Below are positions 54,550-64,000 of a stretch of DNA of 64,000 nucleotides, piece after piece. The position numbers were made by a program, and so were the translations under genes. The DNA lies in the NCBI GenBank assembly GCA_963662175.1, contig OY759219.1, positions 31,414,908-31,478,907 of the forward strand, given 5' to 3'. A model generated the notes under the pieces. That model did not search any database and was not told the origin of the DNA. It saw only the letters and a list, made by a program, of their open reading frames with translations. Source of the DNA: Aradus depressus (taxonomy: Eukaryota > Arthropoda > Insecta > Hemiptera > Aradidae). Position 1 is the stretch's first letter. Every line of letters begins with the position of its first letter.

Positions 54550-55705
54550 AACCAGCGAAGAAACTAAGTTAATAAAAAAATAACTCATTTAGAGAAACAA
54601 AATGAGATAAAGATTAATTTTAAGGACCAATATGAATAGTAAATTCCATATTTGAAAAATAAAAAATACAAAAACAATTTTTGAAAGTTTAAACTAAATA
54701 ATTCAGTATAACCTAAAAAGGCTTAATCAGGGGACAAGTTTCAACACTGATTAAATTCCAAATCAGTAAAACATTGTGAAGAGGATGCAGAAAGAAGAAA
54801 GGCAATTTAATAAGATTCAAAATAAATATGAAAGATACATAGAAAAATATCAATTTTGTAACTAATTTTACTAATGAACGCAAGGAGTGGAATCCACAGA
54901 TGGGAATTTTTAACACGAAAAATTCTTGGAAGTTAAACATCAAATTGGAACCAAATGAAGTTAAAAGGTAAAAGGAACATCGAAGAATAATATGGATTAG
55001 TAAACTCAGTAAATTCTTTATTTCATTTTAATTCAGTTAGATACATTTTTTTATATATAATTCTTTATTACTAGAGTCATATTTTTATTAAAATAAACCT
55101 TTTTATATTTTATTACAACATATACCACCGTGCACCATGAAGAAGGAAATTAATAGTTTCCGAAACGGGCGAATACTGAGTTTTATATTTACATGACAGT
55201 ACCTCAAAGTACAAAGTTATACTTTGGTGAAGTTTTTCCATGTAATATCTTCGTTTAATATTAATATTCATCTTAAATTTCTTCAAACTAGAACTCTCTT
55301 TGTCAGGACGATTTATAATAATATTCCAATTCATCTCATTAACAAAATAACACAAGAAATAACCTACAGAGCATTATTCAGTTGTAGGACTCAATATATT
55401 TTATTTGAATTTTGAAATCTCAGTTATAATTCGAAATCTATTATGTATAAGATCCATAGAGTTCACAGTCATTCCATCAATTTTAAAGGCGCTGTTTTGT
55501 TACTATAAATAACTCTTTTTCCTATCCTGATTCTCTACTTTAGTAACTAAGGTCAATCAATATTTGAGAAACTTCTTGGATTCGTATAATCTGATTTCCT
55601 TGAGTTTACATGATCATTTTGATGGCAACATAGTATAATTGAAGGCATCAAGAATGACATCTTGGTAGTAGTCAAAGATCTAATCCCACTTTTACATACT
55701 TGTGG
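54550..55705. other. AT-rich interval
   Basis: Apart from the hammerhead-like motif at 55135-55175, no gene or classified repeat is recognised. Minus frames at 54713 and 55113 lack homology signals. Confidence 0.45.
55135..55175 (+). ncRNA. Hammerhead-like motif, degenerate
   Basis: CCATGAAGAAGGAAATTAAT then AGTTTCCGAAACGGGCGAATA. Stem II GGAAA/TTTCC and GAAAC are kept; the CTGANGA strand is changed. Confidence 0.38.
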
Positions 55706-55707
55706 TG

Positions 55708-55975
55708 TTTATATAGTTAGTTATTGTGACTAAAGCCTGGGATTTAACTACTAGATCAATATCGCCTACTACCAGAGCGGTCTTTCGTCATGGTGGAAAT
55801 GAGCCTGATTCTACAGTGAGAGTCCTAAATTTCGCCTATCCAGGTTTATTCACCAGGAGTAGAAAAGACCCTCTCGCTTAACGTCCCGGTGTGCTCAAGT
55901 TTTTTTTTTTTAATTGGAGGATTTGAACCCGCGATCCTGAGCAAGGACGCTACCTCTGAGCTACAGGCGCCCTCT
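55708..55975 (-). mobile_element. SINE1 copy, reverse, with deletions
   Basis: TTATTGTGACTAAAGCCTGG to the reversed B box GGATTTGAACCCGCGATC and the complete head GAGCTACAGGCGCCCTC. Flanked by TATATAG-like short duplications. Confidence 0.82.
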
Positions 55976-56063
55976 GCCTATATAGATATGAGGCTTTGAT
56001 TTAAATTAATTTTAAATAAAACAAACTTATTTTTGAAATATTGTCTATTCCTCTAAAGATATT

Positions 56064-56100
56064 TACAAAACTACCGGTTTCGGCCTTACACCATCGTCAG
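56064..56100 (-). ncRNA. Hammerhead-like motif
   Basis: Minus strand: CTGACGA (fits CUGANGA), extra T, a weak GG...CC stem, GAAAC, loop, GTA. It sits in the 3' flank of the receptor gene, same strand, 0.4 kb past the stop; it could in principle lie in the 3' UTR. Confidence 0.42.
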
Positions 56101-56489
56101 ATCTAGTTCTGAACTAAGTCAGTTTGCAGAGTCCGACCCTTCCAATATATCTCAGGTGAAAGGGTGCTATTTCAACTTGGAAATCCCTCGGCTGTTTATT
56201 ATACTTAGAAGTTGTAAATTAATTTTGACAACCTCTAGTGGCGGATCTGAGAACTGTTTAATTTTGATTTTTATTCTCACCAATAAAGCTGTTTTGAATG
56301 GATTGAAAAAAGTTATACAATGAATCTCGTCAAAAAATGGCTTTTATCTAGTTATTTTCATGTTCTCAGTTATAAGTTGTACATTTGCGCACTGTTCGAA
56401 TTTAATGTTAAAGTCAGGGAAGTATTCAATCTCACTGAAGACCTCAACTGCTTTCCGCTTCTCGGCATTTAATACGAATTCTTATCAGT

Positions 56490-57002
56490 TTAAAGTTCAT
56501 TAAGTCCTGTGGTGACGGTAGGATGCTCATGGACCCATCTTGCCCCACAACGCGTCGGATAGTAGACACAAGGCAACGCACGCGGCACTTTTTTCGCACT
56601 TCCATTTGAAGCGCGAAGACTCCGCATGGATGTACGCCCATCTCCATTACTCAACATGATGCTATCCTCATGCATGGTGGCCGCGTCGGGCGATTCTCTG
56701 CCCCCGAGGCATGTCCTTGGTCCTCGAGAGCAGAACAGTTTTAAAAAAAGCCTCTTAAATTTTTCACCAAAAATTACATATATGATAAAATTGACGGAGG
56801 AGTTGATGGTGATGAGAAGGTTGCTGACGAAGACGAGTGAATCGAATATGGTCTCGTAGAATGCTTCCAGTATGTTGACCACCAGAGCGAAAATGTTACA
56901 GAGAACAAAGACAAACACAACACAGAGCAGCATTGTGGCAAGTCCTATTTCTTTCTTCTGTAATCTAGAGAGTCTCTGTCTCTCTCGGTTTGCTTTCCTC
57001 AC
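56490..57002 (-). CDS. FMRFaR: FMRFamide-receptor-like GPCR, last coding exon
   Basis: Acceptor TTTGTTCTAG, then GTGAGGAAAGC in phase 0; 170 codons to TAA at 56490-56492. The first codon is an internal Val, not a start. Contents: basic end of intracellular loop 3 (RERQRLSRLQKKEIGLA), TM6 (LATMLLCVVFVFVLCNIFAL), TM7 (SNLLITINSSVNFIIYVIFG) and a helix-8-like EKFKRLFLKLFCS, then an 80-residue polar tail. In TM7, NSSVNFIIY replaces the general NPxxY; this form is what I recall for insect FMRFamide receptors, Gq-type receptors for RFamide peptides in the plasma membrane. TM6 lacks the usual proline (Ala in NIFALVV). TM1-5 exons must lie beyond 57003 and none was found to 64000. The exon is clearly richer in G+C than its flanks. 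Another peptide receptor is the main alternative. Confidence 0.85.
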   Translation of the reverse strand: MRKANRERQRLSRLQKKEIGLATMLLCVVFVFVLCNIFALVVNILEAFYETIFDSLVFVSNLLITINSSVNFIIYVIFGEKFKRLFLKLFCSRGPRTCLGGRESPDAATMHEDSIMLSNGDGRTSMRSLRASNGSAKKVPRALPCVYYPTRCGARWVHEHPTVTTGLNEL

Positions 57003-57329
57003 CTAGAACAAACAGAAAAATTAATACTCTAAACAAGCTTTCTACATTAAAAAGTGGTATTTTTATCTGGACTGACCTCAGAATTACAAAGGAAACAGAA
57101 TTACTCAAGGGCCAATTAGACCACATTCGACAAATAAACTAAACCCACCCACAATGAAAAAAATATATTAATATTTATGGGCTTTCATATATTTCTTCAA
57201 CGTTATGTATTCTTTATTTATTTTTCAAGTGTATCTCAATTTTCTCGTATTTCCGGCTAGGATTCTTCGTGTTTTTATATATTTTTCCAGATTAAAAAAA
57301 AAAAAATGCGGAGTTTTTCAACGGAATTT

Positions 57330-57672
57330 TAGGTTAGGTTTCATGACTCATGCCCGGGCTTGAACTACGAGGTCATATCGCCTACTACCAGAGCGCTCTT
57401 TTGTCATTCTGGTGGACACGAGCCCGACTCGACTGGGGGAGTCCTAAATGTTGCTTACCCTAAATTTTTATTCACCTAGGGCAGGGGTCTTTAACGAGTA
57501 CCTAACATCATACAGGCTCGGGGCCATCGCTTAACGTCCCATCCGAAGGACGGTGTGCTTAAATTTATTTTACCTCCTAGATAAAATGAACTAAGTGCCT
57601 CGGTCGGGTTTCGAATCCACGATCTTGAGCTCAGAAGACAAGCACGCATACCACTGAGCTACCGGCGCCCTC
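57330..57672 (-). mobile_element. SINE1 copy, full length, reverse
   Basis: AGGTTAGGTTTCATGACTCA to GAGCTACCGGCGCCCTC. Flanks ACGGAATTTT and ACGGATTTTT are a near-perfect duplication. The surrounding GCGGAGTTTTTCAACGGAAT and ATTTCAAAAATGAAAAAAAA are reverse T element tail, so it sits inside a T copy. In the receptor gene's upstream intron. Confidence 0.9.
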
Positions 57673-57717
57673 AAACGGATTTTTTTTTTGTGACCTGATT
57701 TCAAAAATGAAAAAAAA

Positions 57718-57815
57718 TATTCTGTTTATGTATTTAAATTATAAGCTATCTAAATGTAAACATTCTTATGACGTATCCTATTACTTTGTTATGGTTTAAC
57801 GGAAATAAATATTAT
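57718..57815 (+). repeat. Retroelement 3'-tail family, fragment
   Basis: CATTCTTATGACGTATCCTA and GGTTTAACGGAAATAAATAT with an ATT-rich end. Confidence 0.55.
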
Positions 57816-58280
57816 TGTTATATGCGAATGGAGCGAGGGCTCGGGGTCGACATAAAAAAAAACAAAGTGACTATTGGACAACAGCACATTTCGTTCATAG
57901 CACCGACTGCATATATTATAAATTGCCTGACGAAATAAAAAATGAAACCAAAGGCATAATTAAAATAAATATGATCAAACAATTTCTTCTTTTAAAACAG
58001 TGGAAACGTTTTGTATATACCATACCTAATTAACAATTAATTATAAACAATTAAACACAAATATTGCATAGTAATATAAGATGTTGGCATCCATAAATCA
58101 AATGATATCCATTATTCTCGTCTCTTGCTTTGTAAACATTCTGTATTTATCATTTTTATTCAAATTAATTATTTTATTCTATTTCATTTTTATATGATTA
58201 AAAGAAGAACATCATTTGGTTATCTTATAATTTATATTTGTTCTTATTCCATATCTCTAAATTATTTTAAATTTAATTTG

Positions 58281-58764
58281 GACGTGCCCCCCTCCCTGGC
58301 CAGAGCAAAAAACCAAGATAAAAATTAAATAAACAAAAAAAAATTGTTTTTATTAAAAATTGATTGCTTGCAAGTTACAAATAGGATCTTCAAATTTCCC
58401 ATGCGTCTGATTCCTAAATCAGCAATCACCTGTTACACAAAATCGTCATTTATGTTATACTTTATACTCTTAAAGCTGATTTTACATGCGCAGTAAAAAT
58501 GCAAAGCGCAACAGTAGCAAATGCACGCTATTGGATGTGAGTCATTTAATTTTAAAAGCACAGAAACCACAGCGTGCATTTGCTGCTGCTGCGTGCTCAT
58601 GTAAAGTCAACTTCAGTATTACAGTCAGTGGTTACCTCAGGGGGAGCTTCTAGAGGTCCGAGTGCGGGTTGTGCCCCCGGGAGTCTATACTCCCCACCCT
58701 CGTAGTCTAACTTTGCCCCCCCCCCCCCCCCCCCCCCCTGCTCAAAATCCTGGCTACGCCCCTG
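58281..58764. mobile_element. hAT-type MITE (left TIR lost)
   Basis: Begins in the interior (CTGGCCAGAGCAAAAAACC), includes the palindrome (ATGCACGCTATTGG / AGCGTGCATTTGCTGC), a 20-base C-run and the right TIR CCTGGCTACGCCCCTG. The frame 58662-59078 is a shadow plus flank. Confidence 0.8.
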
Positions 58765-59033
58765 TTCATTTCTATATTATTATTATTAGGACCCTGAGAA
58801 ATAAAAAACCCGTACAAAATAAAAGAGGAGAAAAAAGAAAGGGAAGTTTATTTTATTTTAGTTTTGTTTTGGAAGAGCTCCACCAGAGTCTTGTAGATGT
58901 TGAATTTATACAACATGAGCCCAGTAAAATAACAACAGGGAGCTTGGCATACATACTCGTACCATACATACATCCTACAGAACATCTCCGTTTTGTTATT
59001 TTTTTTATATTTCCCCAGCAAAAAAAGGAGTCG

Positions 59034-60168
59034 GTGAATCACTGGCGATGTACTTCCCCAGAACGACAAAAACAGTAGACCGTTCGCGCCAATAATTAAT
59101 AATTCACTTACATAAGGGCTCATTATCATACTAATTTTCGTGTCAATAAATTCATTACATCGGCCGTTATGAAGGTTTTTGAGTTGATTCTCCTCCCCTG
59201 AACCTCCTCTTTTCTTCGGACGATTTTGCTGAAATTTAACAGCCTTAATGTCGTTTTGACTTTAAACATGAATTTTCATGTCGATATATTCGTAAGATCG
59301 GCAGATATAGGTTTTTTTAAATTTTTTTTATAGCTCTCTCGGCGCCATCTGACAGCCGCAACACAAGGGGGTCTGGGAGCGCCAGTCAGTCCCGCAAGGA
59401 ACCAGAGGCTGTCGCCCCCAGACACCCACAGCAACAAATAAATAAATATTGTAATAAAACCATACTTTATGTTATGTACATCCTCTTTCCCCGACGATGA
59501 GCGGGCCGGGTGATTAACCGGAGCACCCGTTAAAAAAAAAAAAAAAAGATATTGGGGTTTTTGAGTTGAGCCCTTCTCTGATCCTCCCTACCCTTCGGCT
59601 GAATCCGCTGAAAATTAACAAGATTTGCCCTTATGGGGTTTTGAATTTACATGTGTTTGTGCCGATACATTCATTCTATCGGTAGTTATTATAGTTCTTT
59701 TGTTATGCCCCTCCGCCCTACTCTTCCATTCATTCGATTTGCATGAAAATCAGTCGGTATCCTCCTGAATAAACATAAAACTTCGTGTCGATACATTCAT
59801 TCTATTGGCAGTTATTAGAGTTCTCCTGTTACGCCCCTCCGCCCTATTCTTCCATTCATTCGATTTGTATGAAAATCAGTCGGTATCCTCATGAATAAAC
59901 ATAAAACTTCGTGTCGATACATTTATTCTATCGGCAGTTGTTAGAGTTCTTCTGTTACGCCCCTTCGCCCTACTCTTCCATTCATTCAATTTGCATGAAA
60001 ATCAGTCGGTATCCCCCTGAATAAATATAAAACTTCGTGTCGATACATCCATTCTATCGGCAGTTATCGTGTCCTCAGACACACACACAGACAAGATTTT
60101 TTTTCTTTAATTTTATGAATGTAGAGGTCGGAAAATAGGAAATTGACTGATTAAATAACTTCCCCTAT
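59034..60168 (+). repeat. T element, long copy with homogenised units
   Basis: Head GGTGAATCACTGGCGATGTA then CTTCCCCAGAACGAC. After two older units and a LINE insertion, 126-bp units follow: CTTCGTGTCGATACATTCAT at 59781 and 59907, and at 60033 with one change. The tail ATTAAATAACTTCCCCTAT ends at 60168, where SINE1 has inserted. Confidence 0.88.
59319..59548 (+). pseudogene. LINE 3' end nested in the T element
   Basis: A G+C-rich insert with C-terminal codons (GAPVSPARNQRLSPPDTHSN then stop near 59438) and the 3' end GGGTGATTAACCGGAGCACC with poly(A), like the element at 51963-52413. Imperfect duplication GATATAGG / GATATTGG flanks it. Confidence 0.6.
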
Positions 60169-60170
60169 GA

Positions 60171-60513
60171 GGGCGCCGGTAGCTCAGTGGTATGCGTGTT
60201 TGACTTCTGAGCTCAAGGTCGTGGGTTCGTAACCCGACCGAGGCCCTTAGTTTATTTTATCTGGGAGGTAAAATAAACTTAGGCACGCCGTCCTTCCGAT
60301 GGGACGTTAAGCGATGGTCCCGAGCCTGTACGATGTCAGGTACTCGTTAAAGACCCCTACCCTAGATGAATAAAACTTTAGGGTAGGCAACATTTAGGAC
60401 TCCCACAGTAGAGTCGGACTCATGTCCACCAGAGTGACGAAATAGCGCTCTGGTAGTAGACGATATGACCTCGTCGTTAAAGCCCGGGCATGAGTCATAA
60501 AACTTAACCTAAC
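60171..60513 (+). mobile_element. SINE1 copy, full length, in the T element tail
   Basis: GGGCGCCGGTAGCTCAGTGG to CATAAAACTTAACCTAACTT. Duplication AACTTCCCCTAT (60157-60168) and AACTTCCTCTAT (60511-60522) is T tail sequence. Confidence 0.93.
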
Positions 60514-60524
60514 TTCCTCTATAC

Positions 60525-60705
60525 TTCTGCGACACATTGGATGGATGTTTAGTGATTATTCCCGATCATGTACGATGCCAGGTACTCGTTAAAGACCAGG
60601 TCATGCAACATTTTGGACTCCCACAGTAAAGCATGGCTCATGTTCACCAAAGCCCTCTGGGTAGGAGGCGATGATCTCTTTGATAAAACCCTGGCTTGAG
60701 GCACA
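60525..60705 (+). mobile_element. SINE1 body fragment, diverged
   Basis: ACATTGGATGGATGTTTAG, GATGCCAGGTACTCGTTAAA and CCCTGGCTTGAGGCAC follow the intact copy; an older partial insertion. Confidence 0.7.
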
Positions 60706-60719
60706 ATTTCCTAAATTGG

Positions 60720-60870
60720 CCTAAGGGAAGAGTTATTAACTCAAAAACGCTAATAACTGCCAATGTAAGGAACTTATCGACAACAAATTTAGTATGAGAA
60801 TTCAGGCTCTACGTAAATGAACTTTTGATTTTTAGCCAAAATGGTTGATTGCTTTTTGAGGTTCACTTAT
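60720..60870 (-). repeat. T element, reverse fragment
   Basis: CTAATAACTGCCAATGTAAG and TTTTGATTTTTAGCCAAAAT are inverse core and head. Confidence 0.6.
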
Positions 60871-61390
60871 ATATTTTTCAATTAAGTCTCAAGAAACCAT
60901 TTTAATATTCGCGAATGTTCGTTTTAATAATTATTTATATTTTAATTCATTTAATGATTTGCATCTAATTTTTATTTGCTAGCTTTAATTCTCGTTGTTT
61001 ATTCCTTTTTCGGTAATTTACATCATGAATACATTTTCAGTAATTACTTTAAATTAAAAAATTACAGCTTTGAATATCCTTTGTTCGCCCTCATTCTCTT
61101 TTATACTCCCCTTTTTTTTTTTTATAAAAAAAAAATGAAGAAAAAAAAATCCCTCGCTCTTATCAAAAAAGCTTCTGAGAAAGTCCAGGTTTAACAAACA
61201 AAATATTTTTCATAGAATACCTACCTACTTAATGTTTTTCGTAAATGAAAAAAAAATTATTCATTTAAAAAATATACCTTATATTTCAAATAATATAATT
61301 TCAGGATAATACCTAGTCCTGAAAAGTAGAAAATAAAAATAATTGTTTTCTTTCTGTAGGCGATCGATATCGGTTTTAATACCAAACCAC

Positions 61391-61530
61391 GTTTATTCAC
61401 GTAGAGTAGGGGGTCTTTAACGAGTATATGGCTCGGGATCATCGCTTAACGTCCCATCCGAAGAACGGCATGTTCATCATTTTTTCACCTCCCAGGTAAA
61501 AAACCAAAGGGCCTCTTCCTAGTTTCGATT
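61391..61530 (-). mobile_element. SINE1 fragment, reverse
   Basis: GGGGGTCTTTAACGAGTATA, ATCGCTTAACGTCCCATCCG and GGGCCTCTTCCTAGTTTCGA. Body part only. Confidence 0.75.
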
Positions 61531-61926
61531 AATATTTATATTTTTTTATAATTAGGGAAATCAATGTTTTAGACGCTATATCTCTGCAGATTGGTCCTAC
61601 TTCAAATTTGACAACAATTATTTATCTAAAATTTCATGTGGAACATTTTTTGTAATAAATAATTTTTCCATAGAACCATTTGTTTTCACATAAATCAAGC
61701 AAACGTCTGAAAACAATGACATGATATATGACAGGCAAATAGACAGTAAACAACTTAACTCATCTAGATGAAATTTTGATATAATACAGTCACCGTAATG
61801 AGGCATATGTACCAAGTTTCGCCTCCTACCTCTACTAGAAGCGACTGAAAAAGCCATCGGCAGATTTCATGTCACCAAACCGAATCAATATAAGTTATAT
61901 GAAAATGAAATTAAACAGCTATATTT
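61531..61926. other. Interval without recognised genes
   Basis: The minus frame 61618-61857 (79 codons) has no recognised features. Confidence 0.4.
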
Positions 61927-62020
61927 CAGTAAATTGAGAGTTGACCTAACAGGTATTCCAGTAACTGGAGAGTTGACCTAATACGTATATTCCAGTAAAT
62001 GGAAAGTTGACCTAATCCTA
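61927..62020. repeat. Short tandem repeat, about 33 bp x 3
   Basis: CCAGTAACTGGAGAGTTGAC-type units near 61927, 61959 and 61993, each with GTTGACCTAA. Confidence 0.8.
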
Positions 62021-62322
62021 GGTGGTTTTCAGTGAAGTGCCCATTTTCAACATTAATTAATTATTTTACTGAGAATTATGAATAGTTAATTAGGAGAATT
62101 TGCAAGTTGAGAGCCACCAGGTAGGCTGGGTTTTACTTGGCATCTCATTACATTAATATAATTATTAATTAATTGATTCTTAATTATATGCATCAATAAT
62201 GCATTGCATAAATACACTGCACTACTTACCTGTTTCTCAGAATATAATAACGTTCTAGATTATTGAAACAGTAAATTTATTTTATTTTGTTCTAAGTTAA
62301 ATAAATAAAAGAAAATTTAGTA

Positions 62323-63154
62323 TGTGGATAATTCCACGTCAAATGTACGACGAATTAAGGGTCACCATCTTGGGTTTAATTCAAATTTGGCAAGCAGTTT
62401 TCTTGTCTGAAAATATGAAGTTTCTGAAAATTTGGAGCCATTACCTAAACAATTGCACCGTACAGAGCAATTCTTCTGAATTTTTCAATTTTCCAAATTG
62501 AAAAATAGAAAATTAATTTCTGCAATACAAAATGTGATTTTTAATGAAACAAAAGTTTCAAAACACATAATTGATCAGAAATTTTCCGTAGAATCCAATG
62601 CCGTTGGTTATTTTGCACTAGCTCGACGCGCAAGCGCAGAAAATACAAAAAACTGTTTTTTCTTTAAAAATTCATATCTGAAAAGTAGGTGCTTCGAATT
62701 GGCTGGAAATTACAGAAACGTTGGGTGGTAATATCTACCTTGAGATGTCATTACGCGCAATTTTTAAATGGACCCCTTTCCCGTGGCATTTCAACGAAAT
62801 TCATATATTTTCATAATTTACCAGAGCTTTCTCCCATTTAGCATACATGCATCGCTATATAACTTATATTCGGTGTCATACTCGAGTTTACCAAAAAATT
62901 TCCAATCAAATATGTAAATTTGAATTATTATTTCGCTCATTTTTTACAAAGTACTAGAAGTTTAAACGAAACAAAAAAAATTGAAAAAATTTTTTTTTTA
63001 AATGTAAGTTTTTTAACTGAAAGAAAGTTTTAGGCGTAAAATGATGATTATGATAATTATTTTAATTCATGTTTGAAATAATTTTCATCATAATATTTAT
63101 AATCCAAGATGGTGACCCTTAATTCGTCGTATATTTGACGTGAAATTACCCATG
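62323..63154. mobile_element. Large MITE with about 48-bp inverted repeats and TA duplication
   Basis: TTCCACGTCAAATGTACGAC and GAATTAAGGGTCACCATCTT at the left mirror AAGATGGTGACCCTTAATTC and GTCGTATATTTGACGTGAAA at the right (63103-63145). TA lies at both edges (62321-62322, 63155-63156), fitting Tc1/mariner-type transposition. The frame 62498-62731 inside it is not recognised. Confidence 0.85.
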
Positions 63155-63219
63155 TACAATCTGCGAGATGCCGAAAATTTTTTCAATTGAAAATGGTGGT
63201 TAAATAAATACACTTTTAC

Positions 63220-63350
63220 AAAGACCTATAAGAACGACACCTATTGAGGCTTAAAACTCGAATAACTGGGGTTGTAATAAATGTATTGACACAAAATTCA
63301 TAGAGCTTTATAAGGATGACACCTATTTTAATTGTATGTTATGTTCAAGA
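63220..63350 (-). repeat. T element, reverse fragment
   Basis: AAGAACGACACCTATTGAGG, GAATAACTGGGGTTGTAATA and AAGGATGACACCTATTTTAA. Confidence 0.5.
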
Positions 63351-63429
63351 GATTTGCGAGATCAAAATTCACATAATTAATATAATTAAGTTAGTATACT
63401 TACTGGGCAAAAAAAAAGGGGGCAAAGTT

Positions 63430-63700
63430 TATCTTGAAAGTTGTGCTATCTCTTATCTCTGAACCAACCTAAGTGCCGTCCCATTTCGCCTTAAGTTGGC
63501 GCTCTAAAAACTAAGCTACTGAGGTTCATTCTACATATCGAAGTCCCATTTAAAGGCTGTAGCCAGACATATTAACCATTTAACAGCTATGAGCATTAGG
63601 TTAGTAGTCAACCAGACTAACTCGGTCATAGACTAAAGCCCCTTATAATGAGGGTAACATTAACCACTTAACCACTACAACCCCCTCTTAGCTTTCTATC
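63430..63700 (-). repeat. Possible third tRNA-like repeat
   Basis: Minus strand has GGTTGTAGTGGTTAAGTGGT and CCTCAGTAGCTTAGTTTTTA with GAGCGCC, loosely like tRNA D-arm regions. No B box and no boundaries found. Confidence 0.25.
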
Positions 63701-64000
63701 CATTCTACTCTAAGTATTGCTCCCAGCCACCCAAAAATATGAGGAATAAGTCCAAAACAATTGTTTTTGAGATATTTGGCTACCTTCATTGATAGCTGTA
63801 ACAGAAATCACATAGGAATGGTGAAAAAACGGTACAAAAAAACTTGTGTAATGATGCAATACCATGTTCAGATTATGTAAGTAATAAGGGATGAGGTTCA
63901 CAAAACTCATATTGTTGCAAAATAGGATATGACCTATCATATAATGATAGACAACACGTTTTCAAAGCAGCTTTCTCAGTTGTTATTCGATCTTGAAAAA

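Noticed and set aside
56490..57002. Stand-alone small protein starting at 57002
   Set aside because: The first codon is GTG after a clear splice acceptor, and the content is TM6-TM7 of a GPCR.
58662..59078. 138-codon plus ORF with a proline run
   Set aside because: The proline run is the C-homopolymer of a hAT MITE; the remainder is flank without features.
60171..60243. Possible true tRNA gene
   Set aside because: A and B boxes are present but the cloverleaf cannot close properly and the sequence continues into the SINE1 body with a target duplication.

Overview
The window reads as AT-rich intergenic and intronic DNA from an insect, perhaps a hemipteran with a large genome; the order is inference. 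Genes have spliceosomal introns, and one SINE family ends in (CCTAA)n, the complement of the insect telomere repeat. A peptide-receptor exon resembles the insect FMRFamide receptor. About 5% of the window is recognisable host coding sequence. The rest is dominated by transposable elements, many with target-site duplications (TSDs) that can still be read.

Four host loci are supported. (1) 23257-25563, minus: a 769-codon first exon of a serine/proline-rich protein whose N-terminal tryptophan-basic motif resembles taperin/phostensin. It ends at a clean GT donor, and its later exons were not found. (2) 26091-27119, plus: an intronless Nsrp1 orthologue (nuclear speckle splicing regulatory protein), divergent from gene 1 across a 527-bp shared promoter interval. 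(3) 34018-42460, minus: a complete four-exon Mpv17/PMP22-family membrane protein of 244 residues, assembled here from four exons whose splice phases all agree. (4) 56490-57002, minus: the last coding exon (TM6, TM7, C-tail) of an FMRFamide-receptor-like GPCR whose earlier exons lie beyond the right edge.

Layout: 1-23 kb is repeats (tRNA-derived SINEs, jockey-like LINE ends, a tandem-repeat-bearing element called T here, MITEs). 23-27 kb holds the divergent gene pair. 27-34 kb is repeats with mariner and LINE reverse-transcriptase remnants. 34-42.5 kb is the Mpv17-like gene with repeat-filled introns. 43-55 kb holds satellite DNA, a BED-finger remnant, a short LTR retrotransposon with paired LTRs, nested hAT MITE/SINE and mariner/LINE insertions. 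55-64 kb holds the receptor exon and more repeats.

The most unusual signals are two small Penelope-type insertions of matching architecture (inverted terminal arm, hammerhead-like motif, terminal arm, 43-46 bp tail, 12-13 bp TSD), with about eight more hammerhead-like motifs that share the same deviation from the canonical core. Others are the telomere-like SINE tail, a SINE subfamily with an insert in its tRNA-like head, and the very abundant T element with 126-143 bp internal repeats. No bacterial features, CRISPR arrays, rRNA or functional tRNA genes were seen.
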